Shown: positions 42,001 to 53,529 of the stretch, piece after piece
Layout of the letters: each line of letters begins with the position of its first letter
Numbering within the stretch: position 1 is the stretch's first letter
Assembly: GCA_035041965.1 (NCBI GenBank)
Contig: JAPYMA010000088.1
Span: forward strand, 229,397 to 293,396
DNA from: Anisakis pegreffii
Lineage: Eukaryota > Nematoda > Chromadorea > Rhabditida > Anisakidae
Length of the DNA: 64,000 nucleotides
Reading direction: 5' to 3'
The notes under the pieces: model-generated
The model's database searches: none
Seen by the model: the letters and a program-made list of their open reading frames with translations, nothing else
Told to the model about the DNA's origin: nothing
Translations under genes and position numbers: made by a program

Positions 42001-43591
42001 ACTATAAATTGCATTATAATTATTAACACCAGTTGTGAACAGCACACATGCGAATCCAGCAACGTGAAGTTTTCCATAAAGTGCTGGCCGCTGATCTTTC
42101 CCTTCGAGTTTCACCTACAAAAAAGGAATTTCATAAAATAGAGTGAACTGATGTTTGCGATTGCACGCAATTTTTTTAGCGAAAATAAATTTTCGAAGGT
42201 AATCCTAAACTGTTTCACGCAAAAACCGCATAAGGAAACCGAACAAAATTGCAAAATAATAAAATTTGTAAAAGGATCGTCGTTTGAAAACGTTGAACAC
42301 TTCAGAGAGTCACTCAAGCAGAAAGTCACAATTTTGATACATTAATGACGCGCATATATTATATCCAAGCTCAACTTCACTTCAGTTTGCACTAAGCTCG
42401 AGTTAGCCTCAGCCAAGGCTGAAGCAAATGTTTAGACAATCCTCTTGAACTGCCTTTGGCTCTTTCAAACATCTAATAGATGAACACAAAAGCATACATT
42501 AATGCGATGTATTCTGATGATTCTTCCTCGTTGCAGTTGCTCGTTTAGAACAGAGTCCTTGTCCGTATAGATAGTGCATTTAACTGGTGCACTCTGACTG
42601 TTGTCTATCAGCTCGAGTTCGTTAACGGTTTGTTCTGTAGAGAATACGAGTACTACGACGAGGTAAGCAACAATTTCGAACGAGATTGTCAAAATGTACG
42701 GATGAAACCATTGAAAACTCTATATTATTAATGCAAAAATCTAGAGGCAATACTAACCAGAATTGTTGTAGTTGTTTGGATGGCTTTTCACACTCTTGAT
42801 CAGGGCGAATACATTCACCTGGAATACATTAAAGTTTCAACTCTGCCACTAAACTATTTCATCAATGTCAAAATGTTCAAAAAGAGGAATCAATTTAGTA
42901 ATTAATTTGCTGATTTACCAAGTTAACAGAGTTAACAGAACAGTCCACTAATTCAATTCATTTACTAGCATACGACGAAATTGTTGGTCCCGGGCCACCG
43001 AACCTAACTAAAATTTGCTGAATTGAAGCTGGAGCCCGGATGCAGCAATTTCATACTTTCGGAAATGTGGTCAAGACTTTTTAGTGGCAATGTTAAAATT
43101 GTAACCTTTTGAAAATCACGCGTAGGGTTTACAACAGTGGATAATTGCGACAGTGGAGTGTAGATGATCTCTTTTAATGTCATTACAACTGGGTCTTCTG
43201 GTCTCGTTGGTGTTACAAGCTGTGGTTCCTTTGATATTGAGGTTTGAGGTGCTGCTGACGAGGCCTGAGGTGTTGAAGCTTGTGCTCTGACCAGTGCAGG
43301 CACGTGTATCTGTTCTGGTATTGCTGTGCACTGAGGTAGTGCAGAGGCTTGATGTGTTAGCGGTGCCAACACTTGCAATGTTGAGGCATGTAGTTTCGTC
43401 AGTAGTGAGCATCGTGGTCTCTTTGCTTGAAACGACAAGGGTGTTGCTGGTGCTGAGACTGGATCTGTCTGAACCGATTTCGAAGCTAGTGCTTTTGTCG
43501 GTGATGAGGATTGTGATCTCTGAGGTGTTCTGTTCCTCGACGCACCTGCTTCTAATGGTGCTGAAGAGTGTCGTCGTAGTGGTTCTGCCAT
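36088..43591 (-). CDS. pot-1: POT1 telomere-end-binding protein
   Basis: Binds the single-stranded telomeric G-strand and caps chromosome ends. Nineteen exons join in phase: 43591-43106, 42818-42758, 42634-42498, 42114-41959, 41655-41488, 41344-41274, 41174-41033, 40671-40529, 40287-40215, 39978-39820, 39533-39086, 38624-38524, 38268-38156, 38039-37870, 37703-37648, 37293-37249, 37095-36985, 36690-36598 and 36222-36088, for 955 residues (human POT1 is 634). OB1 starts near residue 143 (IYTPLSQL, VNVFALIKSVK, RGRIIRIHRIN, GFACVLFT). OB2 follows (ALKVFQSERGDLVIRSWDTS; VLYGEHAQLAATLVKAGDVI). A Gln/Glu-rich insert spans about 532-681. The C-terminal OB has a Cys4 ribbon starting LECGVCKLWTTLPP near residue 770. 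The first 140 residues are Ser/Pro/Ala-rich. The symbol reflects family, not one-to-one orthology with a C. elegans pot gene. Confidence 0.88.
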
Positions 43592-43610
43592 TCGAATCTT
43601 ACCTACGCAA

Positions 43611-43616
43611 GCTGAA
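43611..43616 (-). promoter_or_regulatory. probable spliced-leader acceptor of the POT1 gene
   Basis: On the minus strand TTGTTTTCAG ends at 43612, about 20 bases before the ATG at 43591. The spacing fits trans-splicing; a 5'-UTR intron is the alternative. Confidence 0.45.
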
Positions 43617-44036
43617 AACAATTCTGATAAATTTCTGTGCAAATCACTAATCGTAAGCGGAAAAAAAGGTGAACAACGAAGAGCGTAACGTTTATATATT
43701 ATATATAACAAACAGACGAAGGTAACGAATATGAAAACAAATCATATTTCACCGCCTAACTAACACCACTTAATAAAACGCAAAAATGCATCATACAGTT
43801 GTCATGGACCAACTTACGAAGAAATGACAGCGTTCCCTTTTGCAGACGAGCGTTTACTTCCTATATCCGGGCTCCACCAAGATTATCTTTATCCGTATAC
43901 AAACAATTCGTCAAGTACGAACGGACTGACAGTTCGCCAAGTGGGATTTTCATTTGATATATGTTCATTAATGTGAATTTCTTATCTACTCAACGGGAAT
44001 AAATCCAGGCAAATCATATATCATTTTGTAGCGCAC
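43617..44036. other. divergent intergenic region
   Basis: Upstream of the POT1 gene (-) and the small nuclear-type gene (+). No coding region recognised. Confidence 0.4.
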
Positions 44037-44166
44037 ATCCAGGACAACAAAACATAGCTGATATATTTACCAGTGATCGACATGTGTTTGAGATTTTCGA
44101 TTTCGCCTTAAGGGCAAAAATGCAACAGATACTTTCAATTGGTATCCACCCGACAGGAAAAATTTT
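44037..44166 (+). mobile_element. 129-bp fragment of the retroelement 5' end
   Basis: Matches the reverse complement of 59229-59357, the sequence just before and into the first ORF of the Ty3/gypsy-like element, with only a few mismatches. Both copies start at ATCCAGGAC and diverge after a run of A/T following GACAGGAAAA. The frame stays open in both (AKMQQILSIG), so it may be old coding sequence, an LTR remnant, or the donor of the element's leader. Confidence 0.7.
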
Positions 44167-44343
44167 TAATCATGATATATACCATGTTGCCCTGTAAGCT
44201 CTCCTTTATTTTGGAGGTAATGCGCCGCAACTTATTTGTAGTCGTTGTAGTTTGTAGTCGTTTGTAGAGTTTGTCGTGTAGTCGTTTGGTTCGAATAACG
44301 ACTAAGCATTCAGGTTTTGTTCTTAACGGTTTTTCATTCCTTG

Positions 44344-45938
44344 ATGATCAGCAGGAAAAAGCCAAAAAAAGAAGAGTTCGACGAGGATGATTCTGAACAG
44401 CAACAAGCACATCATCCACCTAGCGCTAAGAAGGTGAAGTTTTCCACGTCATTGATGAATGAAGATGATGAATATTCGCTGTGGTTAGTACGAAAACCGA
44501 TCAAGGTTAGTATTATTTAATTCTTTCTGTCTCTCTGTTTGCTTCGAGCTGACTATGAGAGTAGTCATTTGCTGATCTCTCTTGTGCTAAACGGAATCTT
44601 TTTGTGACTCGAAATGTGGCTGGCACCTGGAGTAAATCCCCTATGATCGTTAACAGATGCCCTTATCAAGTTCCTCCGTCATCATTCATCCCGTGCAGGA
44701 ATTCACCGGGAAATAAACAGAAATTGTCTTCTCATCAGTTCATCTAACAATAAGCTTGGACCTATTCGAAACTTTAATAGAATTTAAAATGATATTATCT
44801 GCACCTTCAGGTTTCTCTAAGTGATTTATCGGAATTGAAGTTTCCAACGATAACCGAACGTCGTACTGAAGTATTGAATGGACTAAAATCAGAGTGTGCT
44901 CAATTGAAATGTGAATTTGAACCTACACAAACGCAGATGTTGTACGTTCCGATGGACACAGCAAAGGATTCGAAGGATTGCAAAGCAGGTATTGATAAGT
45001 TTATCTGTTTGTTCTATCGTTAGCACGTCTCACGGCTGCTCGGCAAGTCATTCGGTTTCTTGTATTGAATGAACAGTTATGTATTATGTTCCGTTGGTGA
45101 TATTGTTCACTTTTTGCGATCCTCAAAACTCGTGTGCATATCCAAAAGATATTATATTAACCCTTCGTTGATTGTTCCATTGAAAACTTATATGTAATTT
45201 TGAAACAGCCACATTCTTCCTTATTCACTTAACTGATTTGACCAGGTGTATGCTTTCATCCTTTTCGTTTCATTTTGGCCTACTTCAAAACTTCTTTTTA
45301 AAGTCTTACTTGTCGAAGAGATCTGAATACTTTTTGAGTGTTTTGTGCAGCAGAAATCGTCGGTTCATTCTGTCACAAGATATTTTCTTGATTTTTACAT
45401 CTGTTTCTTTCCTTGTTAATTCGGATGGCTTTTATAATCTGAAAAGGGATAACACTCAATTTCAGTGGGTGAATTGTGTGGAACAGTGTTCATAAGCCAA
45501 GAATCACAAAATCCCCAACAGGAAGACGGTAAATGCATTTCAAGATTGTCGTTAAAAAACATTTTTGTAATATTGTAAATTGATATCAGCCATATTTATC
45601 ACACATGCTCTTAATTTACGATTTATATTCAAGTGAATATCGATATCGTAGCGTAATCAGTAGACGCTGTGGCGTAGCCAATATTTTTCGGGGGGGGGGG
45701 GTGGCGCCCTGTGCGCTCCTCCTTGGATACGCCAGTGCGCTTCTTCAGAAGATTGATTATAGCTGCTTTTGTAGGTGATTGTGAGGATGGAGCTGAAATG
45801 CGAGCAACATTCGAAATTCAGTCCATCCGAAAGAAACCGAAGTTGCGCGTCGAAGGCTTAAGGGAGCGGTTAAAAGCATTTGGATTGATTCCGAGGAGTA
45901 AGCGTGATAAACTGCCGAATTTATTGCATAAAACATAG
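44344..45938 (+). CDS. small basic nuclear-type protein, maybe Pol I A34-like
   Basis: Three exons, 44344-44505, 44811-44988 and 45775-45938, give 167 residues. The N-terminus is Lys- and Asp/Glu-rich (RKKPKKEEFDEDD). Then comes DEYSLWLVRKPIKVSLSDL, the middle is ordinary, and the C-terminus is basic (RKKPKLRVEGLRERLK, then PRSKRDKLPNLLHK). The LWLVR-then-short-spacer-then-LSDLSELKF pattern recalls the RPA34/POLR1G subunits of RNA polymerase I, but the match is short and may be chance. The intron before exon 3 contains a tiny MITE. The start could lie further upstream if GATCAG at 44346 is used as an acceptor. Confidence 0.6.
45666..45738. mobile_element. 73-bp mini-MITE with a G12 run
   Basis: The ends, GCTGTGGCGTAGCCAA and the reverse complement of TTGGATACGCCAGTGC, match at 13 of 16 positions. 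Twelve consecutive G follow the left end. The TGGCGTAGCC terminus with a nearby poly-G is a pattern seen in DNA transposons of many animals. Located in the last intron of the small nuclear-type gene. Confidence 0.6.
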
Positions 45939-46888
45939 TCATTATCGTTAAATATGTGTTATTTGATGCACTATCTCATGAAAGTTTTTGAGTGATATTG
46001 TAACCTGTATCCTCTGAAATAACTTCGACTTTCGTTCACTGAAGCTTGTTCTTTGAATTTTTGAAATTTTTTAATTTCGAAAATTTTGATTTTTTCGATT
46101 TTTCGTCTTTTTTCTGTTAAGATCCATTCTTGAGATCTGCTATATGACTCAATGTGCTCAGTCTTTTTGATGTAAAGGTCTGAAGATTGCTGATATCCAC
46201 TCTAATCTCCTGCCGACATGATAAAAGCCAAACGTCTAAACTCTCAGACGAAATGGTCAACGTGTTGATAATCTTCGAAAGAATGAAGTTTAGCGTGTGC
46301 TGATGTGAATTGAGTGTATTTCATTTTTGAATTTTGTTATCGTCGTTCAGTTGTTCTCTTATTGTTGAAGTTTGTTTTCATTATTTTTTGGTGCTGTTTA
46401 TTGGTGGGAAGAATGTTTTGATGAATATCAGAATAAAAAACTTCAAATATTAAATGGCACAATAAGGTTTTTCCCGGGCAAGTCGACGATGCGATTGCAA
46501 ATTTTGAGCGGTGATTTGTAATCAGCGGTTGGGATCAACGGACTGATTTTGCTGAACGTATTGGTTTTGGCGGAAAAAAACTGCATTTTTACCATCGGCG
46601 TCATTTTTTGCGGGACTTTTTCGCTACTTTCTCATCAGCGGAACCAAAAACAAACGATTTATTTTTAGCAGAACGAAAATATTTTTCCAGCAAATTAGCA
46701 ATTGGCAGAGTCGCCATCCACTTTATACAGTAACTGGTCGGCCTATCACTTACACGGATTGATGCTACTCTATCAATTTCTTATCGTACAAAAACAGCAA
46801 CAGTTTGAGTTTCCATATTCACTAAACACGGCTGCATCGCAAAGGCATTCGAAAAAAAGAGGTAATCGACCACATGTAATGCTAAAAC
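45939..46888. other. intergenic stretch
   Basis: Holds the 3' UTR of the preceding gene and unassigned sequence. A local AT-rich TTTTCGA-type repeat cluster lies at about 46058-46105. The frame at 46702-46920 runs into the duplicated segment and shows no motif. Confidence 0.4.
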
Positions 46889-47267
46889 TTGAAATTTTCT
46901 GTGACTTATTTGATGGTTAACCATTTATCGCAAGAAAGAGCAAGCGGCATTGTACACATTTGCATTCAGGCACTGAACTGAATGAGCTCAAATTGTACTT
47001 GAAGGCGTTTAGTTGACTTCCCAGAATGCATCTTTCTGCATTGTTGCAGATTTAGGTAAGATCCTCGCAACATTTCACACTTAAAGAATAAACCATAATG
47101 AGATAGATACATTTAGTGATCGACTGTCTTGAAAAGTTACTGCATTATTGTCGTGAACGAGATGTTATGATTGCTAAAACAATAAAACGAATGAATATTG
47201 GCGGTAATATTATATAACACTGCAGAGAGCGTACTCACTCGTGTACATACACTTTCCTCGTCTACAT

Positions 47268-47960
47268 CAGTGGTTCTCATAGGGGGTGGGGGGTGAAATT
47301 ACCCATTTTGGGCAGTTTGGAGGTGTCAAGGGTTAATGGTGAGAGTCGCGAAATTAGTATTTCGTGTTATTGTTATTTTATGATAGAAGGCCATTGTAAT
47401 GGTGTTTTTCAAGTTGGGTAAACTCTTCAACCTCCGATTTTCTGAGTATAATTAGCTCGCCCGGGCCTAACACGGTTTTCATTTGTTTTAACAGGGTTTT
47501 CATTCTTTTTCTTGCTGTTGTGATTGCTCTCATAACTGCTTTCATCAAAGGTATTCTCTTCTGCTAATTTCTCATTCATTTCACTCAACAGTTAAAGTCA
47601 AATTCTCATTCTATTAAATACACTCTATAACTGATCAGTTGACTGTCGAACGTTGTTGAGCAATAATATTCGATTGCTGAATTGCTAACTTCGGCTGTCA
47701 ACACTCGTCAACGCATCCAGTAAATAGCATATGCTAGAGAATAAGAAATTGATTCAAACTGTGAAGTGAAGTGAGACGAAATGAATGAGAAAAACTCATC
47801 AAGAGAACGCTATTCGCATGTAATAGCTATGAGAGTGAATACAACACGTCTAAAAAGAATGAGAATCCATCTAAATCAGTTTGATGTAAACGTGTCACAG
47901 ACAATAGCTTTTCATGCAATCATATTCGATTGCTGTACTGAGGAACACAACGGTCTAAGA
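47268..47960 (+). mobile_element. hAT-like non-autonomous element, in copy A
   Basis: Begins CAGTGGTTCTCA and matches the 28226 copy to about ACAACGGTCTA. No inverted right terminus was found, so the boundary is by comparison only. Confidence 0.6.
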
Positions 47961-48494
47961 GAGAGACCCAGCGATGTCGCTTACCATCATGAACATGCTA
48001 ATAAGATTGAACGTAACGGTCATCTGAACATAACATGTGCGATTTCCATATTTGATAGGGGGAGGGGTGTAACGGCGGCCTGCCACATCGTCAAACGGGG
48101 TAATGAAGCACCCGAACGTGATAACCACTGATCTACACCGAGCATACTGTTAGGTCTACAGCAAGTCGTGAATGAATAACTCTCACCACTTACAATCACT
48201 TATAACGCTTCTTCTGACACTCAGGTGTGCGCAACTTCAATGTTCGGACTTATTGTTCGGTAAATAGGTTGACAGCGACTCGAAAATAATTAGTCTTCGA
48301 TTGCTCAGTAGAGAGTCGACTGATAGTGAAATAAAAGTGTCACGAGCCTGTCACAGCAGTTACTCGTTCTTGTTGATGTGATTAAAAGCAAAGTGAATAT
48401 TTATTTCGAAAACCGAAAACCATTATCATCATACTATCCCATCAGAAATAGTGGTTTGTCATAAACGTGAACAATTAACAGATGACTGATCCAA

Positions 48495-49196
48495 TTACTT
48501 AGTTTCTTCCTGATGATGTTCCACATGATTTGTAAGTCCCATCGCACTCAATACTGCTGATAATGCGGCCTTGAATGGGCAACCTCCTGCACCAGAGCGT
48601 TGATGTGTGTCAATTTGTTGTTGCGATACGTTTGCATGTTGAAGCGTCAGTTGTTCTTCAGCTGATAGAGTTTGATGTCCCTCAGGCAGGACTGAAAATT
48701 GATAATCTTATCAATAGGGTATTGTTCATCAATCGATCCAGCTGCATGCAGCTGAAGATATATTCCGCATTTACGATGGTACCACATTCAAATAATTCGA
48801 TGCTGAACGTAACCGCTGTCCCGTGGAATCATCTTATTCAGTTCCCAATTCTGGAATCAACTCAAGTGTTTAGGTAAATGGAAACGAAAACGGATCGTTC
48901 GCTAGAGAGTTTTCAAAAGCGCACGAATGTCTCACAATAAAGACTGTTATAAAGAGAGACGATGTGGATTGCAGAAGCGCTGAGTTTCAGGCGGCCGAGT
49001 TCATGCTGTGACTTTTGCATGCAACCAGAGCGCGTAAGTCAACGATGGCAAGTCCAGCCGATAGCGTATCGCCGCATTACAGCAGTTGGTTTTAGATGAA
49101 GATAACCGAACAGGCAAGCGTAGAGAGTCACTTACCCAAATCCTGAAGAGTCTGTTGGCAGAGCACAGCCAAAACGATGAAGAGAACCAACTTCAT
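48495..49196 (-). CDS. 85-residue secreted peptide, copy A
   Basis: Two exons: 49196-49136 and 48691-48495 (stop TAA), joined in phase over a 444-base intron with GTAAGT donor and TTTTCAG acceptor. The first exon encodes a clean signal peptide (MKLVLFIVLAVLCQQTLQ). The mature part is about 65 residues, Gln/His-rich, with one Cys before a likely amphipathic helix (CPFKAALSAVLSAMGL) and an acidic/His tail. The family is not recognised. A TATA-like CATAAAAG lies about 60 bases upstream of the ATG. One cysteine argues against a disulfide-rich toxin or defensin; an antimicrobial or carrier peptide is speculation. An almost identical copy lies at 60982-61683. Confidence 0.75.
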
Positions 49197-50005
49197 TGTT
49201 GCTTGAGTGAAACGAATTGTGTGTATTGCTAGCTATGATCCGACCCTTTTATGCTCAACGCAAATCTACTACAGTTCCATTTGCAGCCGAATTGTTTGCA
49301 GAATAACGCAGACGAATTCGAAGTCAGCATGATGTTAGTTTGTATCACATCATGATTCATGATTCATGTGATATCCAGCAAAACGGTCTGAGCGTTCTTT
49401 GGCTGACACTTTCGTTTTCGCAATGAAAGTGCTCGATTTGGTTAGATGAAATATGATTCTGCAAAACGAAATAAATTCAAATTTAGCGTCAAAATATTAC
49501 AACATTCATTTGATCGAATTCTTATTTATTTCTTCATTATTTTTGCAGTTTACAAGCGATGAAGAAATTCGTGAATCTTCAACATTGTAAAATTTCAGCG
49601 CATCAGCATTCATTTATAATAATTTATGTATTTTTCAATACAACTTGGATAATTCAGTTTTCTTTCAGTGCAATACGGGAATGTTTAAATAATTTGCCAG
49701 TTAATTGCTCTATTTTGATGATTTATGTACGCAGCCCTTACTTCTATTCATTAAATTCAGAATTCTTTGCTTTTTGCTTGTTGTCCTCCGTTCACGTGTG
49801 GAATCTCCTGTCTGATTCACACCCTCGCTCCTCACCCTGTATTAAACGAACAAATCCATATCCAGATAGCTTAATCATTTATTTTGCAGGTGTCATATAC
49901 TCTGCGAATCCATGTATACTCATTTCACAGTATTATATTTCATTTGATTGTGCAAAATTTATTTCATTTCAGACAAAAGTGATCAAATGGTTGACAAAAA
50001 AGTGC

Positions 50006-51449
50006 AAACTCGTGGATATAGGTGTTTTGAAAGAATCCAACACCAACTGGTTAGCCAATATAGTCCTCCTGCAGAAGAAAGACGGTGGACTTAGAGTCTG
50101 TGTAGACTACAAAAAATTAAATGTTGTTACTGTTGGCGACACCTATCCTTTGCGAAGACTTAAATCAATCTTAGATCAAATAGGAGGCTGTCAATACTAT
50201 TCAAGTCTGGATCTGTCTCAAGGATTCTTACAAATTAAAATTTCTGATCATATGAGTAATAAACTTGGTCTCATCCTAGAAGACAAATGTTATCAATTTA
50301 CTCATTTACCCTTTGGTCTTAAAAATGCTACTAGTATATTCTGTCGCACTATGGCTTATTTATTCGCTGGATTAAACGATAATGTGTGTTTCTATGTAGA
50401 TGACTTACTGGTTTACACGAAATCTTCTGATTTTAATCAACATTTGTTGGCTCTGGAGAATGTCTTTAAACGTTTACGAGAATTCCATCTCAAACTCTCA
50501 CCTAAGAAATGTAACTTGGCACGAACTTCCATCTCCTTTCTTGGTCACGTTATTCATAAGGAAGGATACACTCCGGGTACTGCTAACCTTGATATTATTA
50601 AAAATTTTCCAATTCCTAAAACAATACAACAAACTGGTCGCTTTTATGGTCTTGCTGGATTTTATCATATGTTCATACCATCATTTGCAAAGACTGCTGC
50701 TCCTCTAACAGAACTAACCAAGAAGAATCGCAAATTCCATTGGAACGCGGAACAACAGAAAGCGTTTGATGAAATTAAGCACTTACTTCTCACAGAACCT
50801 ATACTAGCTTATCCAGACTATGATAAAGACTTTCATATCTTTACCGACTGTTCAGCGGTTGCTCAAGCTGCTGCTCTTATGCAGCTAGCTGAGAATAGTA
50901 AAAATACATTTCAGGCAATTTCATACTGTAGCCGTACATTGTCTGAATCAGAGAAGCGATGGCCAATCATTCAAGCTGAGTTAGCAGCTAGTGTATATGC
51001 TCTACGTACTTTCCGTCCTTACATCTTTATGTCTAACTGCATCATTCATTCTGATCACAGACCGCTCTCTCATATTCTTAAGAAACCCTCTGCGCACCCT
51101 AACCTAGCCAGAATGGATCATTGAACTGCAAACCTACAATGTATCCATTGAATTTATCAAGGGTGAACAAAATCGAGTCGCAGATTCCTTATCGAGGATA
51201 GAAGAAGACGAACATTGCAACTCCAATCAGGCATCTGAGATGCAGGATATTATAGAATTCCCCAATTGTTTATCCCTATTTACCTTTAACAACATTCTAG
51301 CTATCCACCCCAGTAACAAGATAGCCGTATCCAACGCGGAAGGTAATAAATATCTTATCGACTTACCCAAGGAACAACAAGCCGATCACACGTTAAGACC
51401 AATTATAGAATATTTGAGTAAAGGGACCTTACCAGAACCTACTGACACC
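50006..51449 (+). pseudogene. truncated Ty3/gypsy RT-RNase H, copy A
   Basis: The frame opens in unrelated sequence at 49559, and homology to the retroelement starts at about KLVDIGVLKESN. RT motifs are present: LPFGLKNA, the catalytic CFYVDDLLVY, FLGHVIHKEG and the connection GRFYGLAGFYHMF. RNase H begins with FHIFTDCSA, and DHRPLSHIL is near its end. An extra base at 51112-51113 puts a stop at 51122-51124; the next frame carries on with WIIELQTYNVSIEFIKGEQN and ADSLSRIEED. Homology ends at about 51449, before any integrase zinc finger or DDE core. Missing: RT N-terminus, integrase, 3' LTR. Confidence 0.9.
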
Positions 51450-51713
51450 GGAAATATGAATCAAAGCAAGAGGGATAAATTGAATAGGAAGGGGAAAATC
51501 AGAAGCAGTCAGTGACGAACGATCGTCGGATGAAACACCTGGTCTTAGTTGCCCATTGTATATGGCTTCTGAGAGACAATAGGTTAAGAATGGGTGAGAT
51601 CGATAGGAAACATTAAGGGAAAACATGGGAATGACATTTCGACGTGCCACAGCTTCAATGGCACTGCCAAAGCCATACGGGAGGATTCGTTCAGGAATAT
51701 TTGCTTTATATAG
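51450..51713 (-). pseudogene. SF1 helicase fragment, copy A
   Basis: Same sequence, with about 4 percent differences by eye, as 53615-53875, including the minus-strand frame NVSYRSHPFLTYC. It abuts the plus-strand RT at a junction shared by both duplicates. It diverges from the longer helicase piece after GGAATATTTG. Confidence 0.85.
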
Positions 51714-52321
51714 TAAAAATGAATTTAGTCAGCATGCGGCGGAATGCGCAGTGGAAACTTGATATAATATTTATTATTCAATTCTCAATGATAATTTGAT
51801 AATAACAGTAATTGGCCACTTGGCATATGATATCTTCACACAATATTACGTCCACAATGATTGACAGTAATGATGAATTACAATATTTCACAATAATGAT
51901 GATGATGATTATCACAATGACGACTGATTTCTCCTTTGAAATACAACATTACACATTGACGAGATAGAGCATCTACTTTTGCGAATACGAACTGCGAATT
52001 GCGACGACCTCGATCCTTCGTTTCTTGCTCCTTAAGTACTTGCATCTCTTATCTGTTCCGGAATTCATCGGCCGTAGTTTCCCACAACATTTTGTTGTTG
52101 TTCAGCCATCACTCCTGGGAATCTTTCGCCTGTAAGATCTAAATTGAAGATAATAGCTACTTTTGTTTGGATTATCTACCAAATTCTTGAGATTTAGATT
52201 TTATGTTTTGAGAAAGGGGTGCTCGACTTGGTTACACCTCCCACCCTGAGGCAAGACTGTCTCTGGTCTTGGAATAATACAAAGAAATACCTGTCATACC
52301 ATAATGCATGTGGTCGACTCT
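51714..52321. other. unassigned sequence between helicase pieces
   Basis: No coding region. A GATGATGATGATT microsatellite lies at about 51897. The part at 52000-52260 (pyrimidine-rich, with a short CTCGATCCTTCG block and a CACCTCCCACCCTGAGG block) looks LTR-like, but no second copy was found in the window. Confidence 0.35.
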
Positions 52322-52951
52322 CTAATATCGATGCCGTTTGCGGTTGATCATCATGGTGTCAGGAGGAAGAAACGAGTTGCCACGTTCATCTACTAACATA
52401 TTGCGAGGATCACGATGAGTGGTATCAAAGAGAGCACTGACATAACGGCTGCTCATAATAGGAGTTTCCTGGGTAGCACGTCGTAAATAGGCTTGCCACG
52501 TGGCATGTTTCAACAGCATAGGGAAATCAGCAATAATAAAAAGACCATGGCTAGCTCGAGAGAGTGCCACTGTGATTCTTTGCGGGTCGGCAAAGAACTT
52601 GATGCTACTCTCGTCAACAGGTCGACTGTCATAGGAGCACGTGGTGACGAGGATGATGATGTTATTCTCCTTGCCTTGAAAGTTGTCAACCGTGTGACAG
52701 TCAATGCGGAGGTCACTCAGTTGCGAACGGAGATAGTCTCGGGTAGCCAAATAGAAGCATAATACAGTAATCTTTTGTGGAGTTATGCTTGGGATAGTTG
52801 ATGTGTGGGTGAAGTGTGGTGGATCGAGTTGCGCAGTAGTATTAGAATATAGTTTATTGAATATTATCGGATAATCAGTTACAATTGAGATACCACGGAA
52901 GTTGCCAGTTCTTGGCTCTTTGAATGAGGAGACGGTGGACGAGAGTTTCAA
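52322..52951 (-). pseudogene. SF1 (UPF1-like) helicase C-terminal part
   Basis: The frame carries helicase motifs V and VI: TVDNFQGKENNIIILVT and RITVALSRASHGLFIIAD, the signature of UPF1/DNA2/SMG2-type SF1 helicases. The natural C-terminus follows, ending RKRHRY and stop. The first 70 or so residues, before about KITVLCFYLATRDYL, do not look like helicase and may be intron or inserted sequence. It lies downstream, on the same strand, of the middle helicase piece at 53530-54325, so the two may once have been exons of one gene. Confidence 0.8.
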
Positions 52952-53529
52952 TACAGATTTTCAATAACAATTTAGTTGACCAAGGAGAATGCCAATTGGT
53001 GGCTATTATATAGATTCTCTACGAATATTCTTGATTAATTAACAACGAAGTTAGTCACAATTATTTCTTCAACAACCCCAAGGATGAGGCCAAATACTGG
53101 CTTTTTGATTAATTAACACCAATATTACTATTTCAATAACACAAATATTACTATTTCAATAACGAATATCACTGAAGCACAACCAAATAAGCTTTAACGC
53201 GCTTGATACAATAAACTCGTCTCCCCCTCTCCGGTCTTCTTGTTGCTTTTTAAGCTCATCCATCGCTCCATCTTTCCCATGCCCCTGCAAGATGGCATTC
53301 GTAGATAAGGTCATCTGCTGATGCTTTTAGCTTTCAAATAATGCCTTTGTTTTGACTGTAGGTATGCATTTTTGCTTGGTATGCATCTTTTCATAAACAT
53401 GCAACAAAGAGAATGCAACAAATATGCAACAAAGATGTTGCCTTTCTCATGCATTTATCTTTTGATCTGATCCTTTCATTGCATATTTTGGGAATTCGAA
53501 AAGAATTCGAAAAGTGCAATGTTTACAGG
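52952..53529. repeat. non-coding stretch with a 20-bp tandem repeat
   Basis: Separates the two helicase pieces and may be an intron or an insertion: a possible donor GTAAAC is at 53525 on the minus strand. A 20-bp unit (AATATTACTATTTCAATAAC) occurs at 53121-53140 and 53144-53163. No ORF of note. Confidence 0.5.

Larger units (their letters stand above)
46889..51513 (+). repeat. segmental duplication, copy A
   Basis: Matches 59361-64000 in direct orientation. Only scattered single-base changes and one insertion of about 15 bases (present in copy B near 60570) were seen. It starts at TTGAAATTTTCTG in both. Copy B reaches the window edge, so the true right limit may lie further on; copy A continues into helicase-derived sequence to 51713. 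It contains a hAT-like element, a secreted-peptide gene and a truncated reverse transcriptase. Confidence 0.95.

Noticed and set aside
43294..43650. 118-codon plus-strand frame
   Set aside because: Antisense to the low-complexity first exon of the POT1 gene; its Leu/Val-rich composition is the complement of that repeat-like sequence.
49559..50005. N-terminal 150 codons of the RT frame as a genuine protein domain
   Set aside because: The sequence has intron-like TTTCAG sites and no homology to Gag, protease or RT. The frame joins RT only at the truncation point, so it is flanking sequence read by chance.
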